Source: JACRCT01 sp036504155 (lineage in GTDB: Bacteria; Myxococcota; Myxococcia; Myxococcales; UBA5297). From it: a stretch of DNA of 64,000 nt. The translations under genes were made by a program, and so were the position numbers. Under the pieces are notes generated by a model. That model was not told the origin of the DNA and ran no database searches. It saw only the letters and a list, made by a program, of their open reading frames with translations. This document shows, one piece after another, positions 25,930 through 34,078 of the stretch (position 1 is its first letter; each line of letters starts with the position of its first letter). The DNA is taken from positions 1-64,000 of the forward strand of contig DASXVQ010000020.1 of NCBI GenBank assembly GCA_036504155.1, given 5' to 3'.

Positions 25930-26268
25930 CTAGACCGCTTCGGGGCCGCGCTCGCCGGTGCGGATGCGCACCACCTCGTCCACCGGCGTCACGAAGATCT
26001 TCCCGTCGCCGATCTTGCCGGTCTTCGCGGTGCGCTCGATGGCTTCCACCACCGCGTGGACCATCTCGTCGTGCACCACGACCACCACCATCACCTTGGG
26101 CAGGAAGTCGACGACGTACTCCGCGCCCCGGTACAGCTCGGTGTGGCCCTTCTGCCGCCCGAAGCCCTTGACCTCCACCGCCGTCAGGCCCCGGATGCCG
26201 ACCTCGCCGAGCGCCTCCATCACCTCGTCCAGCTTGAACGGTTTGATGATCGCTTCGACTTTCTTCAC
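25930..26268 (-). CDS. glnB: PII nitrogen regulatory protein
   Basis: 112 aa, canonical PII length. MKKVEAIIKPFKLDEV opens the protein. The T-loop reads GHTELYRGAEYVVDFLPK with the uridylylation Tyr in GAEYVVDF, and the C-terminus has GKIGDGKIFVTPVDEVVRIRTGERG. It senses ATP/ADP and 2-oxoglutarate and controls nitrogen targets. GTG start with GGAGGGG 5 bp upstream. No amtB or glnA is adjacent, so GlnB and GlnK cannot be told apart. Confidence 0.9.
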   Translation of the reverse strand: MKKVEAIIKPFKLDEVMEALGEVGIRGLTAVEVKGFGRQKGHTELYRGAEYVVDFLPKVMVVVVVHDEMVHAVVEAIERTAKTGKIGDGKIFVTPVDEVVRIRTGERGPEAV

Positions 26269-26518
26269 GATGCCCCTCCCCCGGTTGGTCTGGCCGCCAG
26301 CCCCCGCAACTTTCGGCGACGCCGGGAGCGGGGAAAGGGGCCCCGGTTGGGTGGAGATTCGCGGGCCTGGCCCCGTCCCAATCCTTTGAAACTTCTAGGA
26401 AACTCAGGGGATTCACGGCCGTGGCAGCGCGGCCGCGAGACGGTGCCAGACTGGGGCCCCTCGGCAACCCGAGCGCCGCCATGTCATCAAGATCTCCTGC
26501 CGTTTTTCGGAGGGAGCC

Positions 26519-27322
26519 ATGCACCGTCTTCTGATCGTCCTTGCCGCCCTGCTTCCGCTTTCGGCCTCCGCTGCCGCTGCCGAGAAGCCCAAGACCGAGC
26601 TGACCTGGTACGGCCAGTCCGCGTTCATCGTGAAGACGCCCAAGGGCAAGCTGCTCGCCATCGACCCTTGGCTCTCCAATCCGGTCGCCAAGGACAAGGA
26701 CGCCGCCAAGAAGATCGAGAAGCTCGACTACATCCTCGTCACCCACGCCCACTCGGACCACGTCGGCGACGCGGTGGCGCTCGGGCAGAAGACGCACGCC
26801 AAGCTGGTCTCGGTGTTCGAGCTTTCGAACCTGCTCGCCGGCGCCGGCTATCCCAAGGACGCGGCGACCATGGCCACCGGCGGCAACATGGGCGGCACCT
26901 TCAAGCTGGACGACGAGATCAGCGTGACCCTCGTCCCGGCCCTGCACAGCTCGTCGTTCCAGAAGGCCCCGGACGCCGAGGCGGTCTACGCCGGGAACCC
27001 GGTGGGCTTCGTCATCCAGATCAAGGATGGGCCGACGCTGTACCACACGGGCGACACCGACGTGACCGGCGACATGAAGCTCCTGGGCGAGCGCTTCAAG
27101 ATCGACGTGATGCTGGCCTGCATCGGCGGGCACTTCACGATGGATCCCAAGGGCGCCGCCACCGCCGCCACCCTGGTCAAGCCCAAGCAGATCGTCCCGA
27201 TGCACTTCGGCACCTTCCCGCTGCTGGCCGGCACTCCGGCGGAGCTGAAGGCGGCGCTCAAGGACGCGGGGGCGAAGGCCACGATGGTCGAGATGCAGGT
27301 CGGGGAGACGAAGGCGTTCTGA
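26519..27322 (+). CDS. Exported metallo-beta-lactamase-fold hydrolase (UPF0173-like)
   Basis: 267 aa. Signal peptide (MHRLLIVLAALLPLSASAAAA), then the UPF0173 pattern: WYGQSAFIVKT, zinc motif HAHSDH, a GHF segment near the third ligand, LYHTGDTDVTGD and PMHFGTFPLLAG. UPF0173 proteins are usually cytosolic, about 230 aa and without a signal. This one should be periplasmic. Strong Shine-Dalgarno GGAGGG. Substrate unknown. Confidence 0.82.
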   Translation: MHRLLIVLAALLPLSASAAAAEKPKTELTWYGQSAFIVKTPKGKLLAIDPWLSNPVAKDKDAAKKIEKLDYILVTHAHSDHVGDAVALGQKTHAKLVSVFELSNLLAGAGYPKDAATMATGGNMGGTFKLDDEISVTLVPALHSSSFQKAPDAEAVYAGNPVGFVIQIKDGPTLYHTGDTDVTGDMKLLGERFKIDVMLACIGGHFTMDPKGAATAATLVKPKQIVPMHFGTFPLLAGTPAELKAALKDAGAKATMVEMQVGETKAF

Positions 27323-27417
27323 GCATTCCTGGCGCGACTCGGGCCGCGGCGGCGAGGGTGATGGCCGACCGACGCGACCGCCCCGGCGCGGAGGCCGGCA
27401 ACTACTGACGCGCTAAG

Positions 27418-28866
27418 ATGCCGCCCGTGCGCGCCTCCCTGCTGACCAAGCTCATCGCCGCCTACCTCGCGCCGACGCTGGCGCTCTTGGTGCTCGCGCC
27501 GTTCGTGGGCTATCGCGTGGCCCGGCGCGGCCTGGAGGACGAGGTTGGCGCGCGGCTGGTCTCCGCGGCCTCGGCGGCGGCCACCACGCTCAACGCCGAC
27601 AACCTGGCGGCGCTGAGCCCCGACGACGAGAACACCCGCGTCTACAAGAGCGCCCTGGGCAAGCTCGACTCGCTGCGCACCGCCACGCGCGTCGAGCGCC
27701 TCTACGCGTTCGACCCTCGCCGGCGGATGCTGGTCGGCACGGGCGACGCGCTGCCCATCGGCTCCCCCATCCCCTCGCTCGAGCGCGACCGCCTGGAGAT
27801 CGAGCGCGCGCTCGCGGGCCAGGGCACGCCCTCCTCGGTCACCTTCAAGGGCCTGGACGGGCGCACCTACAAGTCGGGCTACGCGCCGGTCCTCGACAAG
27901 GACGGCAAGGTCGTGGCCGCCGTGGGCGCCGACGCTCCGGCCGAGTTCTTCGACGCCATCTCCGCGGTCGGCGCCTCGATGGCCGCGGTCGCGCTGCTCT
28001 GCGGCCTGGTCGGCCTGGCGCTCTTCTTCCTCATCGGGCGCCAGTGGCTGCTCAAGCCCATCTTCTCCCTGCGCGACTCGGCGGAGCGCATCGGCCAGGG
28101 CGACCTCGCCTCTCCCGTGCCGCCGGTGGGCAAGGACGAGATCGAGACGCTCTCCAAGGGCATGGAGCAGATGCGCGCCCGCCTGTTCGACCGCGAGCGC
28201 GAGATGCAGGTGATGCTGGCCGGCATCGCCCACGAGGTGCGCAACCCGCTGGGCGGCATCGAGCTGTTCGCGGGGCTCTTGGCCGAGGAGCTGGAGGCAG
28301 ACGCGGGCAAGCTCTCCCACATCAAGCGGGTGCAGAAGGAGCTCGGGTACCTCAAGCGCGTGGTCGAGGACTTCCTCGGCTACGCCCGCGACCCGAAGCT
28401 CGCGGTCGAGCCGGTCGAGCTGCAGCCCTTCCTCGGCGACCTGCTGGAGCTGGTGCGCCCGGACGCCGACGCCAAGAGGGTGACGCTGGCGCTGCAGGCC
28501 GAGCCCATCACCCTGCAGGCCGACGGCGGGACGCTGCGCCGGGCCCTGCTCAACCTGCTGCGCAACGCGGTTCAGGCCTCGCCCGAGGGCGGCCAGGTGC
28601 GGATGGGCGCGGCGCGCTCGGCGGGCGGCCGGGTGCTGCTCTCGGTGGAGGACCAGGGCCCGGGGGTCCCGGAGGCGCAGCGCGGCTCTCTCTTCAAGCC
28701 GTTCCACACCACCAAGGAGAAGGGCCTGGGGCTGGGGCTGGCCTTCGTCCGCCGCATCGCCGAGGCCCACGGCGGCGACGCCCGGCTGGATGCCTCGGCG
28801 GCCGGGGCGCGCTTCGTCCTGGACCTTCCCGACGCGAAGTTCGCCCCGCCGGGAAAAGTAGGATAG
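27418..28866 (+). CDS. Membrane sensor histidine kinase
   Basis: 482 aa. TM1 about 12-34, a periplasmic sensor region of about 150 residues with a PAS/Cache-like end (YKSGYAPVLDKDGKVVAAVG), TM2 about 185-206, HAMP about 207-258, HisKA with H272 in AGIAHEVRNPLGG, and an HATPase domain with N box NLLRNAVQAS, DQGPGVP and GLGLGLAF. It should autophosphorylate on H272. No response regulator is adjacent; the nearest regulators are the TPR and FHA proteins downstream. Alternative GTG start at 27427. Confidence 0.88.
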   Translation: MPPVRASLLTKLIAAYLAPTLALLVLAPFVGYRVARRGLEDEVGARLVSAASAAATTLNADNLAALSPDDENTRVYKSALGKLDSLRTATRVERLYAFDPRRRMLVGTGDALPIGSPIPSLERDRLEIERALAGQGTPSSVTFKGLDGRTYKSGYAPVLDKDGKVVAAVGADAPAEFFDAISAVGASMAAVALLCGLVGLALFFLIGRQWLLKPIFSLRDSAERIGQGDLASPVPPVGKDEIETLSKGMEQMRARLFDREREMQVMLAGIAHEVRNPLGGIELFAGLLAEELEADAGKLSHIKRVQKELGYLKRVVEDFLGYARDPKLAVEPVELQPFLGDLLELVRPDADAKRVTLALQAEPITLQADGGTLRRALLNLLRNAVQASPEGGQVRMGAARSAGGRVLLSVEDQGPGVPEAQRGSLFKPFHTTKEKGLGLGLAFVRRIAEAHGGDARLDASAAGARFVLDLPDAKFAPPGKVG

Positions 28867-28923
28867 ATTCGCGGCGCTTACTCAGGTGGTTCGGGTCGCA
28901 ATCATCTCTTCGCGGGACGCTTC

Positions 28924-29637
28924 ATGGACGAGTTCGTCAGGGAGCTGCTCACCCTCGGGCGCAGCTACTTCCAGCGCAAGCAGTACCCACGCGCCGAGAA
29001 GTACCTGTCGCAGGTGGTGGAGCACAACCAGAGCTTCGCCGACGTGTACAACATGCTCGGCGTCATCTACCACGACGGGGGCCAGTTCGCCCGGGCCCAG
29101 AAGGCCTTCGAGGCGGCGCTGAAGATCAATCCGGCCTACACCGAGGCCGCGCTCAACCTGGCGATCATCTACAACGACATGGGGCGCTACCAGGAGGCCA
29201 AGGAGGTCTACCAGAGCGCCCTCAAGCGCGGGCAGACCGCTCCCGGCGAGCTGGACCGCTTCGTCAAGGGCAAGATCGCCAACATGTACGCCGACATCGG
29301 CGACGTGTTCGTCTCCAGCGGCCGGTACCCCGAGGCCATCGAAGAGTTCAAGCGCGCCCTGGCCCTGTGCCCCACCTTCCAGGACCTGCGGGTCAAGCTG
29401 GGCGCCGCCTACCGCGACATGGGCGACAAGACCACCGCGCTGGTCGAGTTCGAGCAGGCCGTCAAGGACGCGCCGCAGTACCTGCCGGCGCGGGTCCAGT
29501 ACGGCGTGGCGCTCTACAGCGCCGGGCGGACTCCCGAGGCCATCGCGCAGTGGGAGGACGTGCTCTCGCGCAACCCCGGCAACAAGACCGCGGAGATGTA
29601 CCTGTCGCTCGTGCGCGAGTCGACGAAGAAGCCCTGA
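28924..29637 (+). CDS. TPR-repeat protein
   Basis: 237 aa, no signal peptide. Five to six tetratricopeptide units cover nearly the whole chain (YFQRKQYPRAEKYL, YNMLGVIYHDGGQFARAQKAFEAAL, LNLAIIYNDMGRYQEAKEVY, YADIGDVFVSSGRYPEAIEEF, GAAYRDMGDKTTAL, YGVALYSAGRTPEAI). A protein-interaction scaffold. It follows the kinase by 57 bp and precedes the FHA gene by 69 bp. Confidence 0.82.
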   Translation: MDEFVRELLTLGRSYFQRKQYPRAEKYLSQVVEHNQSFADVYNMLGVIYHDGGQFARAQKAFEAALKINPAYTEAALNLAIIYNDMGRYQEAKEVYQSALKRGQTAPGELDRFVKGKIANMYADIGDVFVSSGRYPEAIEEFKRALALCPTFQDLRVKLGAAYRDMGDKTTALVEFEQAVKDAPQYLPARVQYGVALYSAGRTPEAIAQWEDVLSRNPGNKTAEMYLSLVRESTKKP

Positions 29638-29639
29638 GT

Positions 29640-29667
29640 TTGTCAGTCGGATAGGCGGCGGTAGGAT
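29640..29667 (+). promoter_or_regulatory. Candidate promoter for the FHA-DUF4388 gene
   Basis: TTGTCA (29640-29645), 16-bp spacer, TAGGAT (29662-29667), 39 bp before the ATG at 29707. A similar TAGGAT box lies at 28859-28864 ahead of the TPR gene but without a clear -35. Sequence inference only. Confidence 0.35.
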
Positions 29668-29706
29668 TCGAATTCGGACCGCAATTTCGCCAGCGAGGTC
29701 GGCCGG

Positions 29707-30630
29707 ATGTACGCGCTGAAGTTCATCTCGGGCAAGTACCAGGGCGGCGTCTTCCCCCTCAAGCCCAACAAGCAGGTCGTCATCGGGCGCTCGTCCGACC
29801 TCGACATGGTGCTCGTCGAGGACATGGTCAGCCGCAAGCACGCGAAGATCACCTGCCAGGACGGCAAGGTGCTCATCGAGGACCTGGGCTCGACCAACGG
29901 CACCTTCGTCAACGGCGAGAAGATCCTGCGGGCGGCACGCCTGAAGGAAGGCGACCGCATCCTCATCGGGACCTCCATCCTCAAGCTGGTGGCGGAGACG
30001 GCCAGCTCGCCGGTGGACGACCAGCAGGTCAAGCAGAACCTCGAGGCGGCCGCGGCCGCGGCGGCCAGCCGCCAGACCCGCTCGTCGTCGTCGATGACCG
30101 GCAAGATCGAGGAAGTGCCCCTGCCCGACCTGCTGCAGCTGTTCGGCACGTCCAAGAAGAACGGCGTGCTCTTCATCAAGCAGAAGAGCCACTCCGCCAA
30201 GATCTACATGCGGCAGGGCAAGATCTACTACTGCTGCATCGACGAGAACCACGACCTGGGCCCGCAGAAGAGCTTCTACCGGCTGGTTCGCTGGGAGGAG
30301 GGCGACTTCGAGCTGCAGCCGCCCGATCCCCAGGACTTCATGGTCGAGATGGAGGACCCCACCGACCACCTGCTGCTCGAGGGCCTGCGCCAGCTGGACG
30401 AGCTGCGCCGCATCGAGAAGGACCTGCCCAAGGGCGACGCCGCGCTGGAGCTGCCCGTGCCGCTGACGGTGCCGCTGCGCGACCTGTCGCCCGACCAGCT
30501 CGACATGCTGCAGCTCATCTACAACGAGGGCTCGCTCTCGACCGTGCTCGACAAGTCCACCGGCAGCGACCTCGAGGCGGCCACCTCGGTCGTCGAGCTG
30601 GTCAAGAAGGGGTACGTCAAGGCGAAGTAG
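29707..30630 (+). CDS. FHA and DUF4388 domain signalling protein
   Basis: 307 aa. Residues 1-100 are an FHA domain with IGRSSDLDMVL, the phosphothreonine-contacting VSRKHAKI and LGSTNGTFVNG. A Ser/Ala-rich linker follows. Then a DUF4388-type domain begins at MTGKIEEVPLPDLLQLFGTSKKNGVLFI, with GKIYYCCIDE and FYRLVRWEEGDFEL. The last 60 residues are helical (winged-helix-like: LQLIYNEGSLSTVL). FHA reads phospho-Thr, so the protein links Ser/Thr kinase signalling to an unknown output. Its stop codon abuts the 250-bp inverted-repeat element. Confidence 0.88.
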   Translation: MYALKFISGKYQGGVFPLKPNKQVVIGRSSDLDMVLVEDMVSRKHAKITCQDGKVLIEDLGSTNGTFVNGEKILRAARLKEGDRILIGTSILKLVAETASSPVDDQQVKQNLEAAAAAAASRQTRSSSSMTGKIEEVPLPDLLQLFGTSKKNGVLFIKQKSHSAKIYMRQGKIYYCCIDENHDLGPQKSFYRLVRWEEGDFELQPPDPQDFMVEMEDPTDHLLLEGLRQLDELRRIEKDLPKGDAALELPVPLTVPLRDLSPDQLDMLQLIYNEGSLSTVLDKSTGSDLEAATSVVELVKKGYVKAK

Positions 30631-30880
30631 CCCCTCACCCCCGGCCCCTCTCCTTCGCGTTCCGCTCGGGAGAGGGGGGGCCTCGTCTTCCGTGTCCCTT
30701 CGACTCCCTCTTCGGGGCTTCGGCTGCCCCAGCTACGACCTTTCTGAAAGATCCTGACGGCGTGGGCCGAAGAGGCCGTGCGCGCTCGTCCAGCGTGGGC
30801 GTCGGGACCAGGCCCCCCCTCTCCACGAGCCAGAGCACACTCTGCGTCTATCGACGAGGAGAGGGGCCGGGGGTGAGGGG
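30631..30880. mobile_element. 250-bp MITE-like element with perfect 23-bp inverted ends
   Basis: The ends 30631-30653 and 30858-30880 are perfect inverted complements. Inside each end a second arm (CCCCTCTCC and GGAGAGGGG) lets each terminus fold as a hairpin, and the inner arms (about 30668-30685 and 30813-30832) also pair across the element. It lies exactly between the stop of the FHA gene and the 3' end of the PAS-GAF kinase, whose last codons (LTPGPSPRR) are encoded by the right end. No open reading frame of note is inside. Confidence 0.75.
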
Positions 30881-33800
30881 AAGCACCAGGACGAACCTCG
30901 CGCCCTTGCCCGGCGGCGACGGCTCGAGACGCACCTCGCCGCGGTGCGCCTCGGCGATGCGCTTGACCACCGCCAGCCCCAGCCCCGTGCCGGCGGCCTT
31001 GGTGGTGAAGAACGGCTCGAAGATGCGCTCGGCGAGCTCGGGCGGCACGCCGGGCCCGGTGTCCTCCACCTCGATGTGCACGCGGACGCCGCCGTCGGCG
31101 GCGGTGTGCGCGTGGACGCCGATGGTCACCGCCCCGCCGCGGGGCATCGCCTGCACCGCGTTGATCACCAGGTTGAGCACCGCCTGGCGCACCATCCGCG
31201 CGTCGACCGGCGCCTTGGGCAGCGGCGCGAGCGACTGCAGCGACAGCTGCACCCCGGCGGCGGCGGCCACCGCGCGCGCCGAGTCGACCACCGACTCCAG
31301 CACCGCGCCCAGCGGCTCGGGCTGCAGCGTCGGCTCGCTGGGCCGCGCGAAGTCGAGCAGGTCGCCGACGATGCGGTTGAGGCGGTCGGCTTCCTCGCCG
31401 ACGATGTCCAGCAGCATCTTCGCGTCGCCCTGCGGCTTGAGCACCCGCGAGAGCGAGCGCAGCGAGTTGAAGATGACCCCCAGCGGGTTGCGCACCTCGT
31501 GGGCCACCACCGCCGACAGCTCGCCCAGGGCCGCCAGCCGCTCGCGCTTGACCAGCTCCGCCTGGGCCGTGGCCAGCTTCTCGTAGCTCGCCTTCAGGTC
31601 CTCGTAGAGGCGCGCGTTGGCCACCGCCACGGCGATCTGCCCGGCGACCGCCCGGGCCCGCTCCGCCTGGGCGTCGGTCCACTCCCGGGGCCGGTCGTCG
31701 GTGAGCACCACCGCGCCGATGGCCTGCTCGCGCACCGTCAGCGGCAGGGCGAGCAGGCTGCGCACGCCGAAGCGCGCGGCCAGCTCGTGGTGGAGGGCCG
31801 AGGCCGGCAGCTGGTCGACGCGCACCGGGCGGGCCTGCAGCATCGCCTCGACCACCGAGCCGCCCTCGGCGACGGGCAGGCGGATCTCGCCGATGGCGGG
31901 GGCGCTCTGGGGGACCGAGGTGGCCGCCCCCACCAGGAACCGGCGGGCGGGGTCGAGCAGCAGGATGGTGCAGTGGCCCGCCTCGGCGATGCGCGCCAGG
32001 CTCACCGCCGAGGCCTCGAGGATCTGCCCCAGGTCGAGCGAGGCGGTGACCACCCGGCCGACCTCCACGAAGAGCCGGAAGTCCTCCAGCCGGCGCCGCT
32101 CGTCCTCGAAGGCGCGCACCTGCTCCAGCGCCGAGCCCACCTGGGCCGCCAGCGCCTCCAGCAGCTGCTCCTCCTCGGGGCCGAAGCGCGACGCGCCGCG
32201 GCGGGCCGCCACCAGCACGCCCTGGGGCCGGTCGTTGGAGATGAGCGGCGCCATGGCCGCGAACCCCTGCGACTCGATGAACTGCGTGCGCCGCTCCAGC
32301 ACTGCCCGGCCCGGCGCGTTGCTGCGGTCCAGGGGCAGCGAGCGGACCTTCTCCGGCTGGTGCGGCATCTGCCCGCGCAGGCCGGCCAGCACCAGCCGGT
32401 CGCCCTCGATGACGTAGATGGCGGCCCCGTCGACCGAGAGCGCCCCCAGCGCGTGCTGCAGCACCCGGTCGACCAGGGTGGCGAGGTCCAGGGCGCCCTT
32501 GCCCATCTGGCTGACGTCGAAGAGCACCTCGAGCAGCTTGAGCCGCCGGCCGGCGTCGGCGAAGAGGCGGGCGTTCTCGAGCTGGACGGCCATCTGGCTG
32601 GCCAGGAACTCGGCGCTGCGCACCTCGTCGTCGCAGTACGGGCGGCTCGAGCGGCCCAGCGCGAGGCCGCCGGCCAGGCGCCCCTTGATGTGCATCGGCA
32701 GCGTGACCACGTAGCGCGCCCCGGCCCCGACCAGGAACTCCCCGCCCGGCCCCGGCAGGTCGCGCTGGACGTCCAGGCGCTGCGTCTCGAGGCCGTGGAA
32801 GGCGCGGGCGTCCTCGGCGCTGGCCAGCGCGTAGCGCGAGAAGTGCTCGCCGATGGCGCGGCCGCGCTCGTTGGTGGCGGCCAGCTCGAGGGCGTGGCCC
32901 TTGGGGTCGAGCAGGTAGACCGCGACCGCCTCGGAGCAGAGCGAGTCCTCGGCCACCTTCACCAGCCGGTCGAGGACGCCCTGGAGGCTGGTCTCGGCGC
33001 CTGCGGCGGCCACCTGCTGCGCCGCCGCCAGCTCGCGGTTGCGCTGCTCGAGCCGGGAGAGCGTCCCGGCGATCTCCAGGGCCGTGCTGACCTTGGAGGA
33101 GAACAGGCCCAGCGCCGCGGCGTCGGCCGCCGTGAACTCTCCCGACCCCACGCCCAGGTAGCCCCACAGCGCCCCGTCGACCACCAGCGGGCAGATCATG
33201 CAGCTGGAGAATCCGTGGGCCGCCAACGCCTGCGCCAGCGTGGCCTCGTCCACGCCGGGGCGCAGCGAGCGCGCCAGGTTCATCAGGTAGGGGATGGCGT
33301 CGTCGCGGTAGACCACCTTGCGCTCGCGCTCCGCCTCGGCGAACAGGGGCAGGCTGGCGGTGTCGAAGGAGGCGCCGGAGAGCGACCGGCCCAGCGACTG
33401 GTCGAGCTGGGGGCCGAACTCGCCGGCGACCGCCACGTGCTCGTACACGGTCCGCTCGCCCTGGCGGCGGCCGACCGCCACGTGCAGGCCCAGCGCGTTC
33501 AGGCCCGCCGAGGCCGTGCGCAGCACCTGGTCGACGGTGCGGCAGCGCTGGATCTCCAGGCCCAGCTCCGAGAGGCGGGCGAGCATCGAGCGGTCGCGGA
33601 CCTCGGTGCTGACGTCGCGCAGGGTGACCAGCAGCTCGCGCTCGCCGACGACCCTCGGCTCGACGTCCACGCGCAGGCGCAGGCCGTCCGGGCGCTTGAC
33701 CTCGACCTCGTAGCGGGCCGGGACCCCGCTCTCGCCGCGCTTTCGGGCCTTGAAGCGCTCGCGCGCCGCCTCGCGCCCCTCGGGGATGATCGCCTCGAAG

Positions 33801-34078
33801 GCGTCGCGGCCCAGGACGTCCGCCTTGTCGCGGCCGGACATCCGCACGAACTCGCGGTTGGCGTAGTCGATGCGCTCGTCGGTCGCGTGGAAGATGGCGA
33901 CGGGGAGCTCGTCGAGGATGCGCAGCGCGTCGATGTCGAAGGGGGAGGCCGTGGGGTCCTCGATCAGGGCAACGATGGCCGGGAAGCCTACCAGCCCTCT
34001 TGGGGCGGCGCACCCGAGACCCGAAGAGTTCTGCGGGGTTGCCTGGGCGCCCCTGGCCTGAGAGCCTCGGGCGGCCAT
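30848..34078 (-). CDS. Soluble sensor histidine kinase, PAS-GAF4-HisKA-HATPase
   Basis: About 1076 aa, no transmembrane segment. A PAS domain (ALRILDELPVAIFHATDERIDYANREF) is followed by four GAF domains in tandem, HisKA with AVVAHEVRNPLGV, and HATPase with NLVINAVQAMPRGG, DTGPGVP and GTGLGLAVV. Multiple GAFs suggest cyclic nucleotide or small-ligand input. The last nine residues come from the inverted-repeat element at 30631-30880. The ATG at 34078 overlaps the divergent dipeptidase ATG, so the true start may be a non-ATG codon further in, near the PAS domain (about 33960-34000). The last GAF and kinase core are certain. Confidence 0.85.
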   Translation of the reverse strand: MAARGSQARGAQATPQNSSGLGCAAPRGLVGFPAIVALIEDPTASPFDIDALRILDELPVAIFHATDERIDYANREFVRMSGRDKADVLGRDAFEAIIPEGREAARERFKARKRGESGVPARYEVEVKRPDGLRLRVDVEPRVVGERELLVTLRDVSTEVRDRSMLARLSELGLEIQRCRTVDQVLRTASAGLNALGLHVAVGRRQGERTVYEHVAVAGEFGPQLDQSLGRSLSGASFDTASLPLFAEAERERKVVYRDDAIPYLMNLARSLRPGVDEATLAQALAAHGFSSCMICPLVVDGALWGYLGVGSGEFTAADAAALGLFSSKVSTALEIAGTLSRLEQRNRELAAAQQVAAAGAETSLQGVLDRLVKVAEDSLCSEAVAVYLLDPKGHALELAATNERGRAIGEHFSRYALASAEDARAFHGLETQRLDVQRDLPGPGGEFLVGAGARYVVTLPMHIKGRLAGGLALGRSSRPYCDDEVRSAEFLASQMAVQLENARLFADAGRRLKLLEVLFDVSQMGKGALDLATLVDRVLQHALGALSVDGAAIYVIEGDRLVLAGLRGQMPHQPEKVRSLPLDRSNAPGRAVLERRTQFIESQGFAAMAPLISNDRPQGVLVAARRGASRFGPEEEQLLEALAAQVGSALEQVRAFEDERRRLEDFRLFVEVGRVVTASLDLGQILEASAVSLARIAEAGHCTILLLDPARRFLVGAATSVPQSAPAIGEIRLPVAEGGSVVEAMLQARPVRVDQLPASALHHELAARFGVRSLLALPLTVREQAIGAVVLTDDRPREWTDAQAERARAVAGQIAVAVANARLYEDLKASYEKLATAQAELVKRERLAALGELSAVVAHEVRNPLGVIFNSLRSLSRVLKPQGDAKMLLDIVGEEADRLNRIVGDLLDFARPSEPTLQPEPLGAVLESVVDSARAVAAAAGVQLSLQSLAPLPKAPVDARMVRQAVLNLVINAVQAMPRGGAVTIGVHAHTAADGGVRVHIEVEDTGPGVPPELAERIFEPFFTTKAAGTGLGLAVVKRIAEAHRGEVRLEPSPPGKGARFVLVLPLTPGPSPRR

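Noticed and set aside
29650..29690. A tRNA-like GAATTCGGACC element
   Set aside because: No cloverleaf arms can be paired; it is promoter/leader DNA of the FHA gene.
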